A stretch of 64,000 nucleotides of DNA from Gottfriedia solisilvae. GTDB taxonomy: Bacteria; Bacillota; Bacilli; Bacillales; Bacillaceae_G. The notes beneath the pieces are model-generated. The model made no database searches. It was not told where the DNA came from and was given only the letters and a program-made list of their open reading frames with translations. Positions 15,310 to 24,840 of this stretch are shown here, piece by piece (positions within the stretch are counted from its first letter, which is position 1; every line of letters begins with the position of its first letter). The stretch covers positions 620,001-684,000 of the forward strand of contig NZ_NETJ01000002.1 in assembly GCF_002128405.1 (NCBI RefSeq), in the 5' to 3' direction. The position numbers and the translations under genes were made by a program.

Positions 15310-16251
15310 ATGATAAAACAAAATGTCCGGTCATCCATTTTAAAAAAATATAATGTTAATGAAAATGATTTCTTAGGCAAGGGGCAGGAAGCAGAGGTTT
15401 ATTCGTATCATCAAGATCGAGTTTTCAAGTTGTATCGAGTTTCAGCATTTGAAAAACAAAAAATCTTAAAGTCATTTTATGAATCGATAAATGCAAATGT
15501 CGTTGATTTCAATTTGCCAAGAATATATGAAATTATAAAAGAAAAAGAAGTTGTCATAACAATCGAGAAACGAATTGAAGGTAGGAATATACAAAAGGAT
15601 TTGTCTAACTTCGATTACGATCAGTTGAATGCCTTTTTTAAGCAGTACTTATCAACGATTTTAAACATAAAACAAATAAAACTTGAACAGAAAATAGAGG
15701 GACATAAATTATTAAAGGATTATGAAATCCCAAATCAGCCAGCAGATTGGAATGAGTTTTTAAAACAATCTCTGATTCAAAAAAATAAAGAAGTAGAAAA
15801 ATACTTAATAAAGGATGTAAAAGATTACGAAAGTAAATACCTTTATTTTCTAAACGTATTATCCAAGAAATATGAAGGAGAGTATGACTTAATTCATGGA
15901 GATTTCTACCCATCTAATCTGTTAGTTAGTGATGAAAGTAAAATTAACGGTGTCATTGATTTTGGGTTAATGACAATGTCTGGTGATTATTTATTTGATG
16001 TCGCTTTAAGTTGGATTTTATTTGACCTATATGATGAACTAGGAGCGGTAAAATTAAATCATTACGTAAATATGATCATCGAAACGTTAGGTGAGGAAGT
16101 AAAGGGAATTCTATACTTTTACGCACTTTATTATAGTTATTATTCAGCGAATTTCTTTTCAGAAAATTGTAGTGATGGTCACTATGAATGGAGCGTTCGA
16201 AATTTAAACAATGAAACGTATTGGGCAGAATTGAAAGATTATATGAAATAA
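15310..16251 (+). CDS. Aminoglycoside-phosphotransferase-family kinase
   Basis: A 313-residue protein kinase-like enzyme. It has a Gly-containing nucleotide loop (LGKGQEAEVYSY), the catalytic loop IHGDFYPSNLL with Asp and Asn, and the metal-binding GVIDFGLM. The C-terminus is Tyr-rich. The APH family phosphorylates aminoglycosides, choline, homoserine and many other small molecules; there is no basis here to call it a resistance gene. AATGGAGAATAAGCG precedes the ATG. Confidence 0.82.
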   Translation: MIKQNVRSSILKKYNVNENDFLGKGQEAEVYSYHQDRVFKLYRVSAFEKQKILKSFYESINANVVDFNLPRIYEIIKEKEVVITIEKRIEGRNIQKDLSNFDYDQLNAFFKQYLSTILNIKQIKLEQKIEGHKLLKDYEIPNQPADWNEFLKQSLIQKNKEVEKYLIKDVKDYESKYLYFLNVLSKKYEGEYDLIHGDFYPSNLLVSDESKINGVIDFGLMTMSGDYLFDVALSWILFDLYDELGAVKLNHYVNMIIETLGEEVKGILYFYALYYSYYSANFFSENCSDGHYEWSVRNLNNETYWAELKDYMK

Positions 16252-16253
16252 CA

Positions 16254-16286
16254 TAAAAAGACTCACTAATCGTAGTGAGTCTTTTC
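16254..16286. terminator. Bidirectional terminator between kinase and sortase genes
   Basis: Arms AAAAAGACTCACTA and TAGTGAGTCTTTT around ATCG. Confidence 0.9.
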
Positions 16287-16287
16287 A

Positions 16288-16908
16288 TTATTTATTTACT
16301 TCAGATTTTACTAAACCAGCAACAAGTACATAGCGCTGTGGTGCAGGACCGATATAGCGGAAAGGGTAACAAGTACTTACAGTTAAAGTCGGTCTTGGTT
16401 TTGGAATAATTACTGTACGATCATCTTTATCAACGATACGAATTTTTCGCACTTCATACGTAAACGTACCAGCTGAAGTTGTTACAATGAGTTGATCGCC
16501 AAGTTTCACATCGCCAAGTTGGCGAAATACTGTATCACGGTGACCCGCTAGTACACTATTATCTCTCTCACCTGGTAGAACCGATTTAGCATAATGGCCA
16601 ATCCCTTTAGAAAGCTCGTCCTCATTAGTACCATGAAATATTGGAATCTCTGCATTGATCCGAGGGATCGTTAATGTTCCCATTTCATCGCCAAATTTTG
16701 GAAAAGTCTTATAAAGTGGTTCATTCCTTTTTTTCTGTTCTAACTTTTTTTCTGTTTCTTTATTCACAGATTCTTTAAATTCATCTTTTGTCTGCTTATA
16801 AAGCACATATGTTTTAATCATCGTAAAAGCATTTGTCGTAGCGAAAAATAAGCCAACTAGAAAAAGGAAAGCTGAGAGTGTTAAAAGAATTTTCCGTTTA
16901 CGATTCAT
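16288..16908 (-). CDS. Class D sortase
   Basis: A 206-residue membrane-anchored transpeptidase. One N-terminal transmembrane segment (residues about 7-28) is followed by a charged stalk and the sortase beta-barrel. The catalytic His is in LAGHRDTVFRQL, the catalytic Cys in TLTVSTCYPF and the Arg in APQRYVLVAG. Sortase D cleaves an LPxTx signal and attaches the protein to the cell wall. The gene for its likely substrate, a surface protein with LPKTA, ends 3 bases upstream, so the two are co-transcribed. Confidence 0.92.
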   Translation of the reverse strand: MNRKRKILLTLSAFLFLVGLFFATTNAFTMIKTYVLYKQTKDEFKESVNKETEKKLEQKKRNEPLYKTFPKFGDEMGTLTIPRINAEIPIFHGTNEDELSKGIGHYAKSVLPGERDNSVLAGHRDTVFRQLGDVKLGDQLIVTTSAGTFTYEVRKIRIVDKDDRTVIIPKPRPTLTVSTCYPFRYIGPAPQRYVLVAGLVKSEVNK

Positions 16909-16911
16909 CGA

Positions 16912-17934
16912 TTAACGATTAGCGTTTGCTTTTTTACGTAAAGCAAGTGCAGATAACATCATGAATGCACCAGCTAACGCCCACTCAGTTGTGTGAGAAG
17001 CAGTTTTTGGTAGTTTTCCGCCATTTTCAGTTCTAGAAATTGTTTGTGGTTTATTCACTACAGTTTTTACATCATCAACTAATCCTGGAATGTCGATTTC
17101 AGAGAATAATTCATCTGATAAAACTGCATCTAATAATAAATTACCTGCATTATCAAAAATATCTACATAAAGCTTAACGTTTTCAGCAGTTTCCAATGAA
17201 TCGTCCATTGTCAGCATTTGAGCAAAAGTAAGAGGTGATTTTACACCGTTTTGTTCAATTGATACTTTCACATCAATTTTTAATGTAGATTGAAGTTCTT
17301 TTACGATATTTGCCATTTCAGCTGTTAGTGCAGCTGGAAGTTCTTCAGGCGTTGTTTCCATTGAGAAAATATCTTCATACTGATCAGACAAATCAGTCAT
17401 TCTCTCAGCTAAAACTTCTAATTTAGCTTCAACTGCAGGATCTTCTGAAACAACATTTTCAATATATTCAGTTAAGGTATTAATTTCATCTTCAGTAATA
17501 CCCATCATTTCGAAAATATCAGCAAAGTCTTCCATAGTAGGAGAACCAGTATCTTCTTCTTCCATTAAAATTAAATACTCAACATCTGATGTAAAGTAAT
17601 AAGTATCTAATAAAGTTGCATCTTCATCCATATCATCATAAAAGACTGCAAGTTCTTTCACTTCTTCTTCTGTGTATCCGTACTCATCTAAAAGAGCCGC
17701 TAGACTTTCTTCAGTTAAAGGATCCCCTAATGTTTCTTCTAATTCTTCTACAGAATCATAATCTTCAATAGACTCACCATAGTATGAATTTAAGTACTCT
17801 TCTAACTCATCTTGAGTCATGTTAATGCTTGTTAAATAAGCATCTAACTCAGTTTGGTCTGGTGCTGCTAAAGCAGTTACTCCTGGTGTAACTAGAGCTG
17901 CGGATAAAACGATTGATGCTACGATTTTCTTCAT
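16912..17934 (-). CDS. Processed acidic surface protein with LPKTA sorting signal
   Basis: A 340-residue, strongly acidic secreted protein. It has a signal peptide ending TALAAP, a long Glu/Asp-rich helical region, and a C-terminal cell-wall sorting signal: LPKTA, a hydrophobic segment (WALAGAFMMLSALAL) and the basic tail RKKANANR. The architecture matches the family of processed acidic surface proteins that travel with a dedicated sortase, encoded here immediately downstream. Function beyond surface display is unknown. GGGGGAAGCAAC precedes the ATG. Confidence 0.88.
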   Translation of the reverse strand: MKKIVASIVLSAALVTPGVTALAAPDQTELDAYLTSINMTQDELEEYLNSYYGESIEDYDSVEELEETLGDPLTEESLAALLDEYGYTEEEVKELAVFYDDMDEDATLLDTYYFTSDVEYLILMEEEDTGSPTMEDFADIFEMMGITEDEINTLTEYIENVVSEDPAVEAKLEVLAERMTDLSDQYEDIFSMETTPEELPAALTAEMANIVKELQSTLKIDVKVSIEQNGVKSPLTFAQMLTMDDSLETAENVKLYVDIFDNAGNLLLDAVLSDELFSEIDIPGLVDDVKTVVNKPQTISRTENGGKLPKTASHTTEWALAGAFMMLSALALRKKANANR

Positions 17935-18054
17935 GTTGCTTCCCCCTAAGTATTATCCTATTAGATAAAAAATGAAATGTGCGCAAGTCTATTAGATAGA
18001 TTATGAATCTTTCAAACTATCATCCAAAATAAGAATAGTGGTATTACACCAAGA

Positions 18055-18096
18055 GTAAAACCGATTTGTACGAATAACGAACGAATCGGTTTTACA
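18055..18096. terminator. Terminator between CDGSH and acidic surface protein genes
   Basis: Arms GTAAAACCGATT and AATCGGTTTTAC around a 17-base loop. On the minus strand it terminates the CDGSH gene. Confidence 0.78.
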
Positions 18097-18107
18097 ATGT
18101 ACTTAAC

Positions 18108-18308
18108 TTATTTCGGAGCGCGTACTACAGATTCGAACTTTCCTTTATGTGAAGCATCACAATACGGAAAGTTACTTGATAATCCGCAACGACATAATGA
18201 AAAAGCGGCTTTTTGAGGGAATTTATTTCCTTCAGCATCAATTAGCTCAACCGTTCCAGTAACTCGTAAAGGACCATTATCTAGTACTTTAATTTGAACA
18301 TCAGACAT
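18108..18308 (-). CDS. CDGSH iron-sulfur domain protein
   Basis: A 66-residue protein with the CDGSH 2Fe-2S motif in the form CRCGLSSNFPYCDASH: three Cys and one His ligand the cluster. Small stand-alone CDGSH proteins occur in many Bacilli and probably act in electron or cluster transfer; no partner is evident. The ATG at 18308 is chosen because AGGAGG lies just upstream, inside the longer frame that starts at 18329. Confidence 0.88.
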   Translation of the reverse strand: MSDVQIKVLDNGPLRVTGTVELIDAEGNKFPQKAAFSLCRCGLSSNFPYCDASHKGKFESVVRAPK

Positions 18309-18469
18309 AATATTGCCTCCTAAACACATTTAGATTAATTATACATTAAATTACTATTAAAAAAAAAGGGGGAAATCATACGAATTATACAATTTTGTTA
18401 TGAATGTTACGAAGGTTACAAGTAAATATGTTATATTAAAGTAATAATTAAAGAATAAAAGGTGAAATC

Positions 18470-19045
18470 ATGATTCGTTTAGCAAAAAAAGAAGATGCAA
18501 AGCAAATTGTTCCATTAATCGTACAAGCTATTGAAGATATTGCTTTTATGTTAACAGGAACAAAAACTTATGAAGAAGCAGAAAAATTATTAAAATATTA
18601 CGTGCAATCTGAGAACAATCGCTTAAGTTATCATAACTGTCTTGTGAAAGTATATGAAGGACAAGTGATTGGTGTCATTATTGCCTATCATGTTTCGGAA
18701 TTAGCAAAGCTTGATCAAGAAATGCTAGAAATCATCAGTCGAAATGCAAAAAAGGATGCCAAAGTAGATAAAGAAGCAGAAGAAGGCGATTTCTATATTG
18801 ATACGGTGTCGGTAAATCCAGAATACCAAGGTTTAGGCATTGGTACAGAGCTGTTAAACGGCTTATTGGAACATGCGAAAACAATCGGAGTAAAAAGAGT
18901 TTCCTTAAATGTCGATCAAGATAAACCAGCAGCACGTCGTTTGTATGAAAAAGTAGGTTTTGGATATGAAAAGGTTCAACAAATCATGGGAAAACCATAC
19001 GATTATTTAGTTTTTCCAGTTATTGAAAGAAATATTCGAATCTAA
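18470..19045 (+). CDS. GNAT-family N-acetyltransferase
   Basis: A 191-residue acetyltransferase with a long helical N-terminal half. The acetyl-CoA binding part is DTVSVNPEYQGLGIGTELL, and DKPAARRLYEKVGFGYEK is the following conserved helix-strand. The acceptor is unknown. AAAAGGTGAAATC precedes the ATG. It is 69 bases upstream of the alcohol dehydrogenase gene with no terminator seen between them. Confidence 0.85.
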   Translation: MIRLAKKEDAKQIVPLIVQAIEDIAFMLTGTKTYEEAEKLLKYYVQSENNRLSYHNCLVKVYEGQVIGVIIAYHVSELAKLDQEMLEIISRNAKKDAKVDKEAEEGDFYIDTVSVNPEYQGLGIGTELLNGLLEHAKTIGVKRVSLNVDQDKPAARRLYEKVGFGYEKVQQIMGKPYDYLVFPVIERNIRI

Positions 19046-19114
19046 AGTCGTTTCAGATGCATCCTTTCTATGAATTCAGTTAAAATTAAGATGAAAAGAA
19101 TAGGAGGGAAACGT

Positions 19115-20278
19115 ATGAACTTTTTTACATTTGCAAATCCAACAGAATTAATTTTTGGTAAAGATAGTGTACAAAAACTAAAGGACAAAGCACAAAGCTT
19201 TGGAAAAAATGTATTACTTGTTTATGGTGGCGGCAGCGTAAAAAGAAATGGTCTATATGACCAAATTGTAGGGATTTTAAAAGAAGCGGATAAAACAATT
19301 CACGAACTAAGTGGGGTTGAACCAAATCCAAGATTATCTACGGTACATAAAGGGATTCAAATTTGTAAAGATGAGCATATCGATTTCATCTTAGCAGTTG
19401 GCGGTGGATCAGTTATTGACTGTACGAAAGCAATTGCTGTAGGTGCAAAATTTGATGGTGAGATTTGGGATGTAATTACTCGTAAAGCAGTTCCGACTGG
19501 CGCATTAAAATTTGGAACAGTTTTAACACTAGCAGCAACTGGATCTGAAATGAATGCAGGATCAGTTATTACAAACTGGGAAACTAATGAAAAATTAGGA
19601 TGGGGAAGTAAATTTAGCTATCCAACATTTTCAATCTTAGATCCACAAAACACATTTACAGTTCCACGTGATCAAACAGTATACGGTTCAGTGGATATTA
19701 TGTCTCATGTTCTTGAGTCATATTTCCATCATGGAACAAATACAAAAATTCAAGACCGTTTTTGTGAAGGGATATTGAAAACTGTCATTGAAACAGCTCC
19801 AATTGCAGTCGAAAATTTAGATAATTATGAAGCACGAGAAACGCTTCTTTACAGTGGAACAATGGCATTAAACGGCATACTAAGTATGGGCGTACAAGGA
19901 GATTGGGCTACTCATAATATCGAACACGCTGTTTCTGCAGTATCAGATATTCCACACGGTGGAGGATTAGCGATTATATTCCCACATTGGATGGAGTATG
20001 TAATGAGTGAAAATGTTGATCGTTTTGGTCAATTTGCAGAAAGAGTTTTCGGCATTGAACAAGGAACAAAATCAAAAGAAGAATGGGCATTAGAAGGAAT
20101 CAAAGCATTACGTTCATTCTGGAATTCAATCGGTGCACCTAGCAAACTAAGTGAATATGGAATTACAGAAGATCAACTTGAAGAAATGTCAGCAAAAACC
20201 GTGAAGTACGGACCATTTGGATACTTTAAAAAATTAGATCAAGAAGATGCTTTAAAAATCTTAAAAGCAGCACTTTAA
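19115..20278 (+). CDS. Iron-containing alcohol dehydrogenase, YugJ/BdhA type
   Basis: A 387-residue group III alcohol dehydrogenase. NAD(P)-binding is supported by [13 protein letters not shown] and [13 protein letters not shown]. Metal ligands are expected from the Asp in [13 protein letters not shown] and the His residues in [19 protein letters not shown]. It fits the butanol/aldehyde reductase group (B. subtilis YugJ/YugK). The ATG at 19115 follows ATAGGAGGGAAACGT; a longer frame from 19070 would run through that site. Confidence 0.9.
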   Translation: MNFFTFANPTELIFGKDSVQKLKDKAQSFGKNVLLVYGGGSVKRNGLYDQIVGILKEADKTIHELSGVEPNPRLSTVHKGIQICKDEHIDFILAVGGGSVIDCTKAIAVGAKFDGEIWDVITRKAVPTGALKFGTVLTLAATGSEMNAGSVITNWETNEKLGWGSKFSYPTFSILDPQNTFTVPRDQTVYGSVDIMSHVLESYFHHGTNTKIQDRFCEGILKTVIETAPIAVENLDNYEARETLLYSGTMALNGILSMGVQGDWATHNIEHAVSAVSDIPHGGGLAIIFPHWMEYVMSENVDRFGQFAERVFGIEQGTKSKEEWALEGIKALRSFWNSIGAPSKLSEYGITEDQLEEMSAKTVKYGPFGYFKKLDQEDALKILKAAL

Positions 20279-20281
20279 TAG

Positions 20282-20318
20282 AGAAAAAGGATAGAGAATT
20301 AATCTCTATCCTTTTTTG
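20282..20318. terminator. Bidirectional terminator between ADH and yqkD
   Basis: Arms AAAAAGGATAGAGATT-like and AATCTCTATCCTTTTTT. Confidence 0.88.
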
Positions 20319-20352
20319 TTATTATGATTAAGTATTTTCGAAAATTTAATTT

Positions 20353-21285
20353 CTATAAAGTTTTTTGTTTCATAGTCGTTTGTTTCACAATTTCGTCTAA
20401 AAAGGATGAAACAGCGACATAGTATTCTGATTTGTTTTCATTCAAGCTCATAGCATGGCCACCATTTTCTGCAAGGAATAATTCTCTTCTTCCTTGAGTT
20501 TTCGCATCGTATAATTGCATCGAATGAGAATAAGGGATATATAAATCTGGTTTACTATGAATAAAAAGAATTGGGTTTTTAATATGTGGTATAGCATCTA
20601 AAGGAGAAATATCTTTTATCCAAAAACCTTCACGAAGTTTTAACCAAATACTAGCCACAGGCAGAATCAACCATTTAGGAATGTTATATTCAACTTTTAA
20701 ACGATACACTAGCTGTTCCTCAAATGTAGAAAATGAACAATCAGATATATAAAAATCAGCTGAATCTTCAACAAATCCTGCATACTGTAATAATGTAGCA
20801 GCTCCCATTGATTCTCCGTGTATACCAAGTACAATATGACCTTTCAAATCTTTTAAATAATGTATGATAGTTTGTAAATCGTATTTTTCATAAAAACCAT
20901 AACTAGTTGTATTACCACCTGATTCACCGTGACGTCTATGATCATAGGTTAATACATTAAAACCAAGCTTTAAAAAAAGCTCAACATATTTAATTGAATT
21001 ATTTTTATTCACAGTTACACCATGCGTAATAATAACCCATTTGTTTGTGTCGTACATTTCATATAAAAATCCTTTTAAATGATATCCATAATGGGATTCA
21101 ACAGTAAAGGATTGCTTATCAATTGAACGATACCACCCTTCGTCGAATCGTAAATTTTCTGACTCACGCTGGTAGATATAGTCTAATGAATTTGTTTTCA
21201 TAAACAAAACTTGCTTTGTAAAATAGAAACCAACAATGATAAAGTACACTAAAAAAATGAAAAGGAAAACGATAAAAAACAACAT
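20353..21285 (-). CDS. yqkD: Alpha/beta hydrolase, YqkD-like
   Basis: A 310-residue membrane-tethered hydrolase. An N-terminal hydrophobic segment (residues 1-25) precedes an alpha/beta fold with oxyanion-loop region WVIITHGVTVNKNNS, nucleophile elbow GIHGESMGAATLL (Ser), and late Asp/His in SKPDLYIPYSHS and AENGGHAMS. The B. subtilis gene order yqkD-yqkE is retained: yqkE follows on the other strand at 21702. The natural substrate is unknown. Confidence 0.85.
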   Translation of the reverse strand: MLFFIVFLFIFLVYFIIVGFYFTKQVLFMKTNSLDYIYQRESENLRFDEGWYRSIDKQSFTVESHYGYHLKGFLYEMYDTNKWVIITHGVTVNKNNSIKYVELFLKLGFNVLTYDHRRHGESGGNTTSYGFYEKYDLQTIIHYLKDLKGHIVLGIHGESMGAATLLQYAGFVEDSADFYISDCSFSTFEEQLVYRLKVEYNIPKWLILPVASIWLKLREGFWIKDISPLDAIPHIKNPILFIHSKPDLYIPYSHSMQLYDAKTQGRRELFLAENGGHAMSLNENKSEYYVAVSSFLDEIVKQTTMKQKTL

Positions 21286-21306
21286 GTTTTAAACATCACT
21301 CTTTCT

Positions 21307-21552
21307 TTAACCAAATAAAATATCTAATATAGTTGAAAGCTCACCACGCGTTTTTCCTTCTAAAATAGAAGGATTATACACTTCTACAAAACCACAGTTT
21401 AAACAAGAGACAAATAAATAATGATTATAGTCAATATCAAATAACTTACTTAGACCAGCCCCAGACATTGATACTTCTTTTATTTTAGCATTTGTTTGTT
21501 TACACTTTGAACATACAAACTTATCTTTAATCATTTGACCTGCATTAGACAT
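21307..21552 (-). CDS. Zinc-ribbon nucleic-acid-binding-like protein
   Basis: An 81-residue protein with two Cys pairs, CSKCKQ and CLNCGF, spaced as a zinc ribbon, of the COG3478-like small Bacillus proteins (YpzJ type). The part after the second pair is short and acidic. It lies 21 bases upstream of yqkD and is probably co-transcribed with it. Function unknown. Confidence 0.75.
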   Translation of the reverse strand: MSNAGQMIKDKFVCSKCKQTNAKIKEVSMSGAGLSKLFDIDYNHYLFVSCLNCGFVEVYNPSILEGKTRGELSTILDILFG

Positions 21553-21701
21553 ACAAAAACCCCTCTACCTGAAATTTGTTGAACACGAAAAATTAGAATT
21601 TTTTGGAAATTAATTTTAACATAAATCAAGTGAATTTCACAAATCTCTATTTCATGATAAAATTAATAAAAATGATTGATAATTACGGTAGGTGGAACAA
21701 A

Positions 21702-21959
21702 ATGGCGAAAAAAAGAAAAACACAACAAACGCAACAACCCTCATATGAGCAAAAAGAAAAAAATACATTAGGCTCATTAATGAATGAAGAATTACTTCAA
21801 AAATTAAAAGCCACGAAAAAACAATTACAAGATCAAGAAGTGAAACAAAAAGAAGAAGAAGAAGCGAGAATTCGTGAAGAAAAAAGATTAAAAGAAAAGA
21901 ATAAATCATTCGAAGAGCTATTAAATGAGAGTAATATATCTTGGAAAGATTTTAAATAA
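21702..21959 (+). CDS. yqkE: YqkE family protein (DUF3886)
   Basis: An 85-residue, highly charged protein that is nearly all coiled coil (KKQLQDQEVKQKEEEEAR region). It ends with FEELLNESNISWKDFK, the conserved YqkE tail. GGTAGGTGG before the ATG at 21702 supports this start over an upstream in-frame codon. In B. subtilis the next gene is yqkF; here yqkF is about 30 kb further on. Confidence 0.85.
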   Translation: MAKKRKTQQTQQPSYEQKEKNTLGSLMNEELLQKLKATKKQLQDQEVKQKEEEEARIREEKRLKEKNKSFEELLNESNISWKDFK

Positions 21960-22002
21960 TAAACGGTTTTAGTGAGATTGAGAGACTTCGCTGAGCAAAA
22001 TA

Positions 22003-22041
22003 TATGACCTTTAATGCATTGCATTAGAGGTTTTAATTTTG
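22003..22041 (+). terminator. Terminator after yqkE
   Basis: Arms ACCTTTAATGC and GCATTAGAGGT around ATT, followed by TTTAATTTT. Confidence 0.7.
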
Positions 22042-22175
22042 CAAAGATTTTTTAATTAATAATTTCTAAAAGAAAAAACAGTTCCATTCGATGAAAACAG
22101 ATAGCCAAAAAGGCTGTTTTAGGAGAGTAGTGTTATTGCCTTTAACTACTAATGATTGCATATTAATAGATCGTA

Positions 22176-22204
22176 AAGAGTTGCTTCGGCGACTCATTTT
22201 TTAT
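22176..22204 (+). terminator. Orphan terminator hairpin
   Basis: GAGTTG-CTTCGG-CGACTC stem with a T-rich tail. No gene ends directly upstream, so it may terminate read-through or a short RNA from 22040-22175, where no coding frame is supported. Confidence 0.6.
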
Positions 22205-22263
22205 TTCCATAATTAGCAGATATGATATGTAAAAATGATATAATAAATGTTAATTCTTAGCTT

Positions 22264-22713
22264 GAATTAAACGAATTCAAAAACTACATAGAGGTACTGA
22301 AATTTTTATCAACTACGAACAACATTCTTACATTTTTCATAGCTATTATTACTTCAATTTTTATCATTTTTGTAACTGAGGACGTTAGCAAAGATGGAAG
22401 TCAATTATTTGTCGCGATTGTATTTTTTCTTATTTACGTTGCTGTAGGAGTTCCTATTACATTAGTAATTGATTCAATTGTAAAAAAAATACCGAAACAG
22501 AAAAGACTAAATACTTATTTAATCCAATTATTACTGTATTTTATTGCAATACTTTTAATTTCATTAATTGAGGGAAGTCAAATACTTAGTAAAATTAAAG
22601 CGTTATCTTTTTATGTATATATATATTTTCATATTCTATTTTTACTTAGATTACCAACTGGTCAAGCAAGCTTTACGATCATAGATTTATTCAGAAATGA
22701 GCAAAGAAAATAA
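22264..22713 (+). pseudogene. Membrane protein frame without a usable start codon
   Basis: An open frame of 149 codons runs from just after TAG 22258-22260 to TAA 22711-22713. The translation has protein-like composition with four hydrophobic segments, for example ILTFFIAIITSIFIIF and LFVAIVFFLIYVAVGV, and a charged end (IIDLFRNEQRK). There is no ATG, GTG or TTG in frame before the first membrane segment. An ATG at 22247, behind a TATAAT-like sequence, is in another frame and stops after seven codons. A start-region frameshift or loss is the simplest reading; the family is not recognised. Confidence 0.6.
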
Positions 22714-22757
22714 TAGTTACTACAACAAATAGTTTAATATACAAGGGAGTTTAAGTT

Positions 22758-23264
22758 ATGGGAATGTCAGAATACTATAAAAAAATACGTGAAATCATGG
22801 GGAATGAACTAATTTTTATGCCATGTGTGGCTGGAATTATTCGTAATCAAGATGGAGAAATTTTATTGCAAAATAAAGGGAACGGCGAAAAATGGAGTCT
22901 TCCTGCTGGTGCGATTGAAATGGGAGAAGCCCCTGCTGAAGCAGTTATTCGTGAAGTTTGGGAAGAAACGGGATTAACAGTGAATCCAAAGAAGTTGGTT
23001 GGAATTTTCGGAGGAAAAGATTTTCGTTACCAATATCCAAATGGTCATAAAGTTGAATATAACGTTTTTATGTTTGAGTGTGAAGTTGAACACGGGGAGC
23101 TTGTTCCAATAGATGATGAGACAGTAGAATTACGTTATTTTGCTCCAAAAGAAATGCCCGAACTTGCTTTACCATATCCGACTTCTATTTTCATTCAAAA
23201 AGAAAGTGAGAAAGTCTACTTTCAATGGGATGAAGCGTGGACAAAAAATCTTACATTAAAATAA
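22758..23264 (+). CDS. NUDIX hydrolase
   Basis: A 168-residue protein with the complete Nudix box GAIEMGEAPAEAVIREVWEETGL (G-x5-E-x7-REVWEETG-L) at residues about 52-74. The Nudix box Glu residues bind the metal that drives cleavage of nucleoside diphosphate-linked substrates; the substrate is unknown. CAAGGGAGTTTAAGTT precedes the ATG. An acetyltransferase gene follows after 39 bases. Confidence 0.9.
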   Translation: MGMSEYYKKIREIMGNELIFMPCVAGIIRNQDGEILLQNKGNGEKWSLPAGAIEMGEAPAEAVIREVWEETGLTVNPKKLVGIFGGKDFRYQYPNGHKVEYNVFMFECEVEHGELVPIDDETVELRYFAPKEMPELALPYPTSIFIQKESEKVYFQWDEAWTKNLTLK

Positions 23265-23303
23265 TGAAGTAGTTCAACAAATGTAAATAGGAGGTGCTCA
23301 GCA

Positions 23304-24080
23304 ATGAGATTTGAATTTAAAGAATGTAAACAAAGTGATGTTAATCATTTAATCTCGGAATATGTAAATAAACTAAGTTCTCCTATTGATTCCTTTTTAG
23401 AGGACCATATCATTCAATCTATATTTTATTCTATTTGTGACAGTTCTGAAGTCATAGGTTATTATGCGATTCATCATAATCAATGCCTTACACAATTTTA
23501 TTTAGACTTACCTTATTATCATGTTTCGCAAAAGATTTTTAATCAAGTTTTTGAGGAACATTCGGTTCAATCCATAATGGTTCCAACATGCGACGAACTT
23601 TTTTTAAGCTTGGTATTAGATCATGATTATAAAATTGAAAAACAAGCTTATTTCTTTCAAGATAATAAAATGGAAATTCCAAAAGAGAAATTATATAAAA
23701 ACGGAGAATTTAAAGTTGCAGTCCAAAGCGATGCAAAAAAAATAAAAGAGGTATGTCAGGACTTCATTGATGAATTAGAGGATCGTATTGAAAACAAACA
23801 AATATTCACTTTAATGGATGGAAACATACTACTGGGAATAGGGATTGCAGAAAGAAGTCAGTTACTCAAAGGTTATGCAAGTATTGGCATGTTTACAAAT
23901 GAACTATATAGAAATAAAGGGATTGGTAGAACAATGATACATCATTTGAAAGAATGGTGTTATGACAATCATTTAAATCCGATCTGTGGCTGCTGGTATT
24001 ATAATGTACATTCGAAACAAACATTAGAAAGTGCTGGTATGGTTTCTAAAACTAGATTATTAAACGTCAAAGTCACCTAG
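23304..24080 (+). CDS. GNAT-family acetyltransferase, two-domain length
   Basis: A 258-residue protein. The C-terminal half carries the GNAT acetyl-CoA motif TNELYRNKGIGRTMIHHL and a following strand with CGCWYYNVHSKQTLESAGM. The N-terminal half resembles a degenerate second GNAT-like domain without a clear acetyl-CoA loop. AAATAGGAGGTGCTCAGCA provides a strong start. Likely co-transcribed with the Nudix gene. Substrate unknown. Confidence 0.8.
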   Translation: MRFEFKECKQSDVNHLISEYVNKLSSPIDSFLEDHIIQSIFYSICDSSEVIGYYAIHHNQCLTQFYLDLPYYHVSQKIFNQVFEEHSVQSIMVPTCDELFLSLVLDHDYKIEKQAYFFQDNKMEIPKEKLYKNGEFKVAVQSDAKKIKEVCQDFIDELEDRIENKQIFTLMDGNILLGIGIAERSQLLKGYASIGMFTNELYRNKGIGRTMIHHLKEWCYDNHLNPICGCWYYNVHSKQTLESAGMVSKTRLLNVKVT

Positions 24081-24138
24081 TAAATTTAAATACTACAAGA
24101 TAAAATATAAAACTTAATCATACAACTGGAGAATGCAC

Positions 24139-24786
24139 ATGAAAAAATTACTTATACTCGTTTTAGTTTTACTTTTAATTCCTTTTGGATGTGAAAAACG
24201 AGAGAAAAATACATTGGATACTTCTAATTTAAAAAAGAGTGATCAATCACGTCTTACAAAGGAACAAAGAAAGATGATTCCCATAACATATGAATCTTCT
24301 TCTTTAGAAGAAGAAGGGTTAGAGGCACTTCCATTTACAATAAAAATACCTAATAAACTACCGTTTAAGGTAAAACCGATTGAATCATTATACATTAGTG
24401 ATGTTGGTCATAATGGTAAGAAATTGAATGTGAGTTATATGCTTTCCCATTTTAGTAAATCAAAATCCTTTGGCATGAATGTAACGATTTATAATTACAA
24501 ACCAGAGCTCGAGTCTGAACTTGAATCAGAAGAACCGAATGAAATTGTTCAACTAAAAGACGGAGTTAGTGGTACTTATACAGGAATTTCTTCATCTATT
24601 GGTGTTTCATATAAACTTGATAAATCAAAAAAAGCAGATGAGGATGATATTGAAAAAGATTTGATTCAAAATACACTTGTTTTTGAAAAAGGTGGTTTAT
24701 ATTATGAACTTGCATTTGTAGCAAATAATGGTACTGCAGAACAGATTAAACGATATGTTACGAATATCGCAAATCAAATGATGTAG
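24139..24786 (+). CDS. Predicted lipoprotein
   Basis: A 215-residue secreted protein with a lipoprotein signal: MKKLLILVLVLLLIPFGC, the Cys being the lipidation residue, although FG before Cys is a weak lipobox. The mature part is charged and beta-rich with a Ser/Glu stretch. The ATG at 24139 is favoured over 24133 on spacing from TGGAGA. No family is recognised; it may sit outside the membrane as an anchored sensor or binding protein, but nothing shows this. Confidence 0.7.
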   Translation: MKKLLILVLVLLLIPFGCEKREKNTLDTSNLKKSDQSRLTKEQRKMIPITYESSSLEEEGLEALPFTIKIPNKLPFKVKPIESLYISDVGHNGKKLNVSYMLSHFSKSKSFGMNVTIYNYKPELESELESEEPNEIVQLKDGVSGTYTGISSSIGVSYKLDKSKKADEDDIEKDLIQNTLVFEKGGLYYELAFVANNGTAEQIKRYVTNIANQMM

Positions 24787-24840
24787 GTATTCTTTGTAAA
24801 AGATTTTAGACTGTTTTTTAATACATTCATGCTATTTAAG

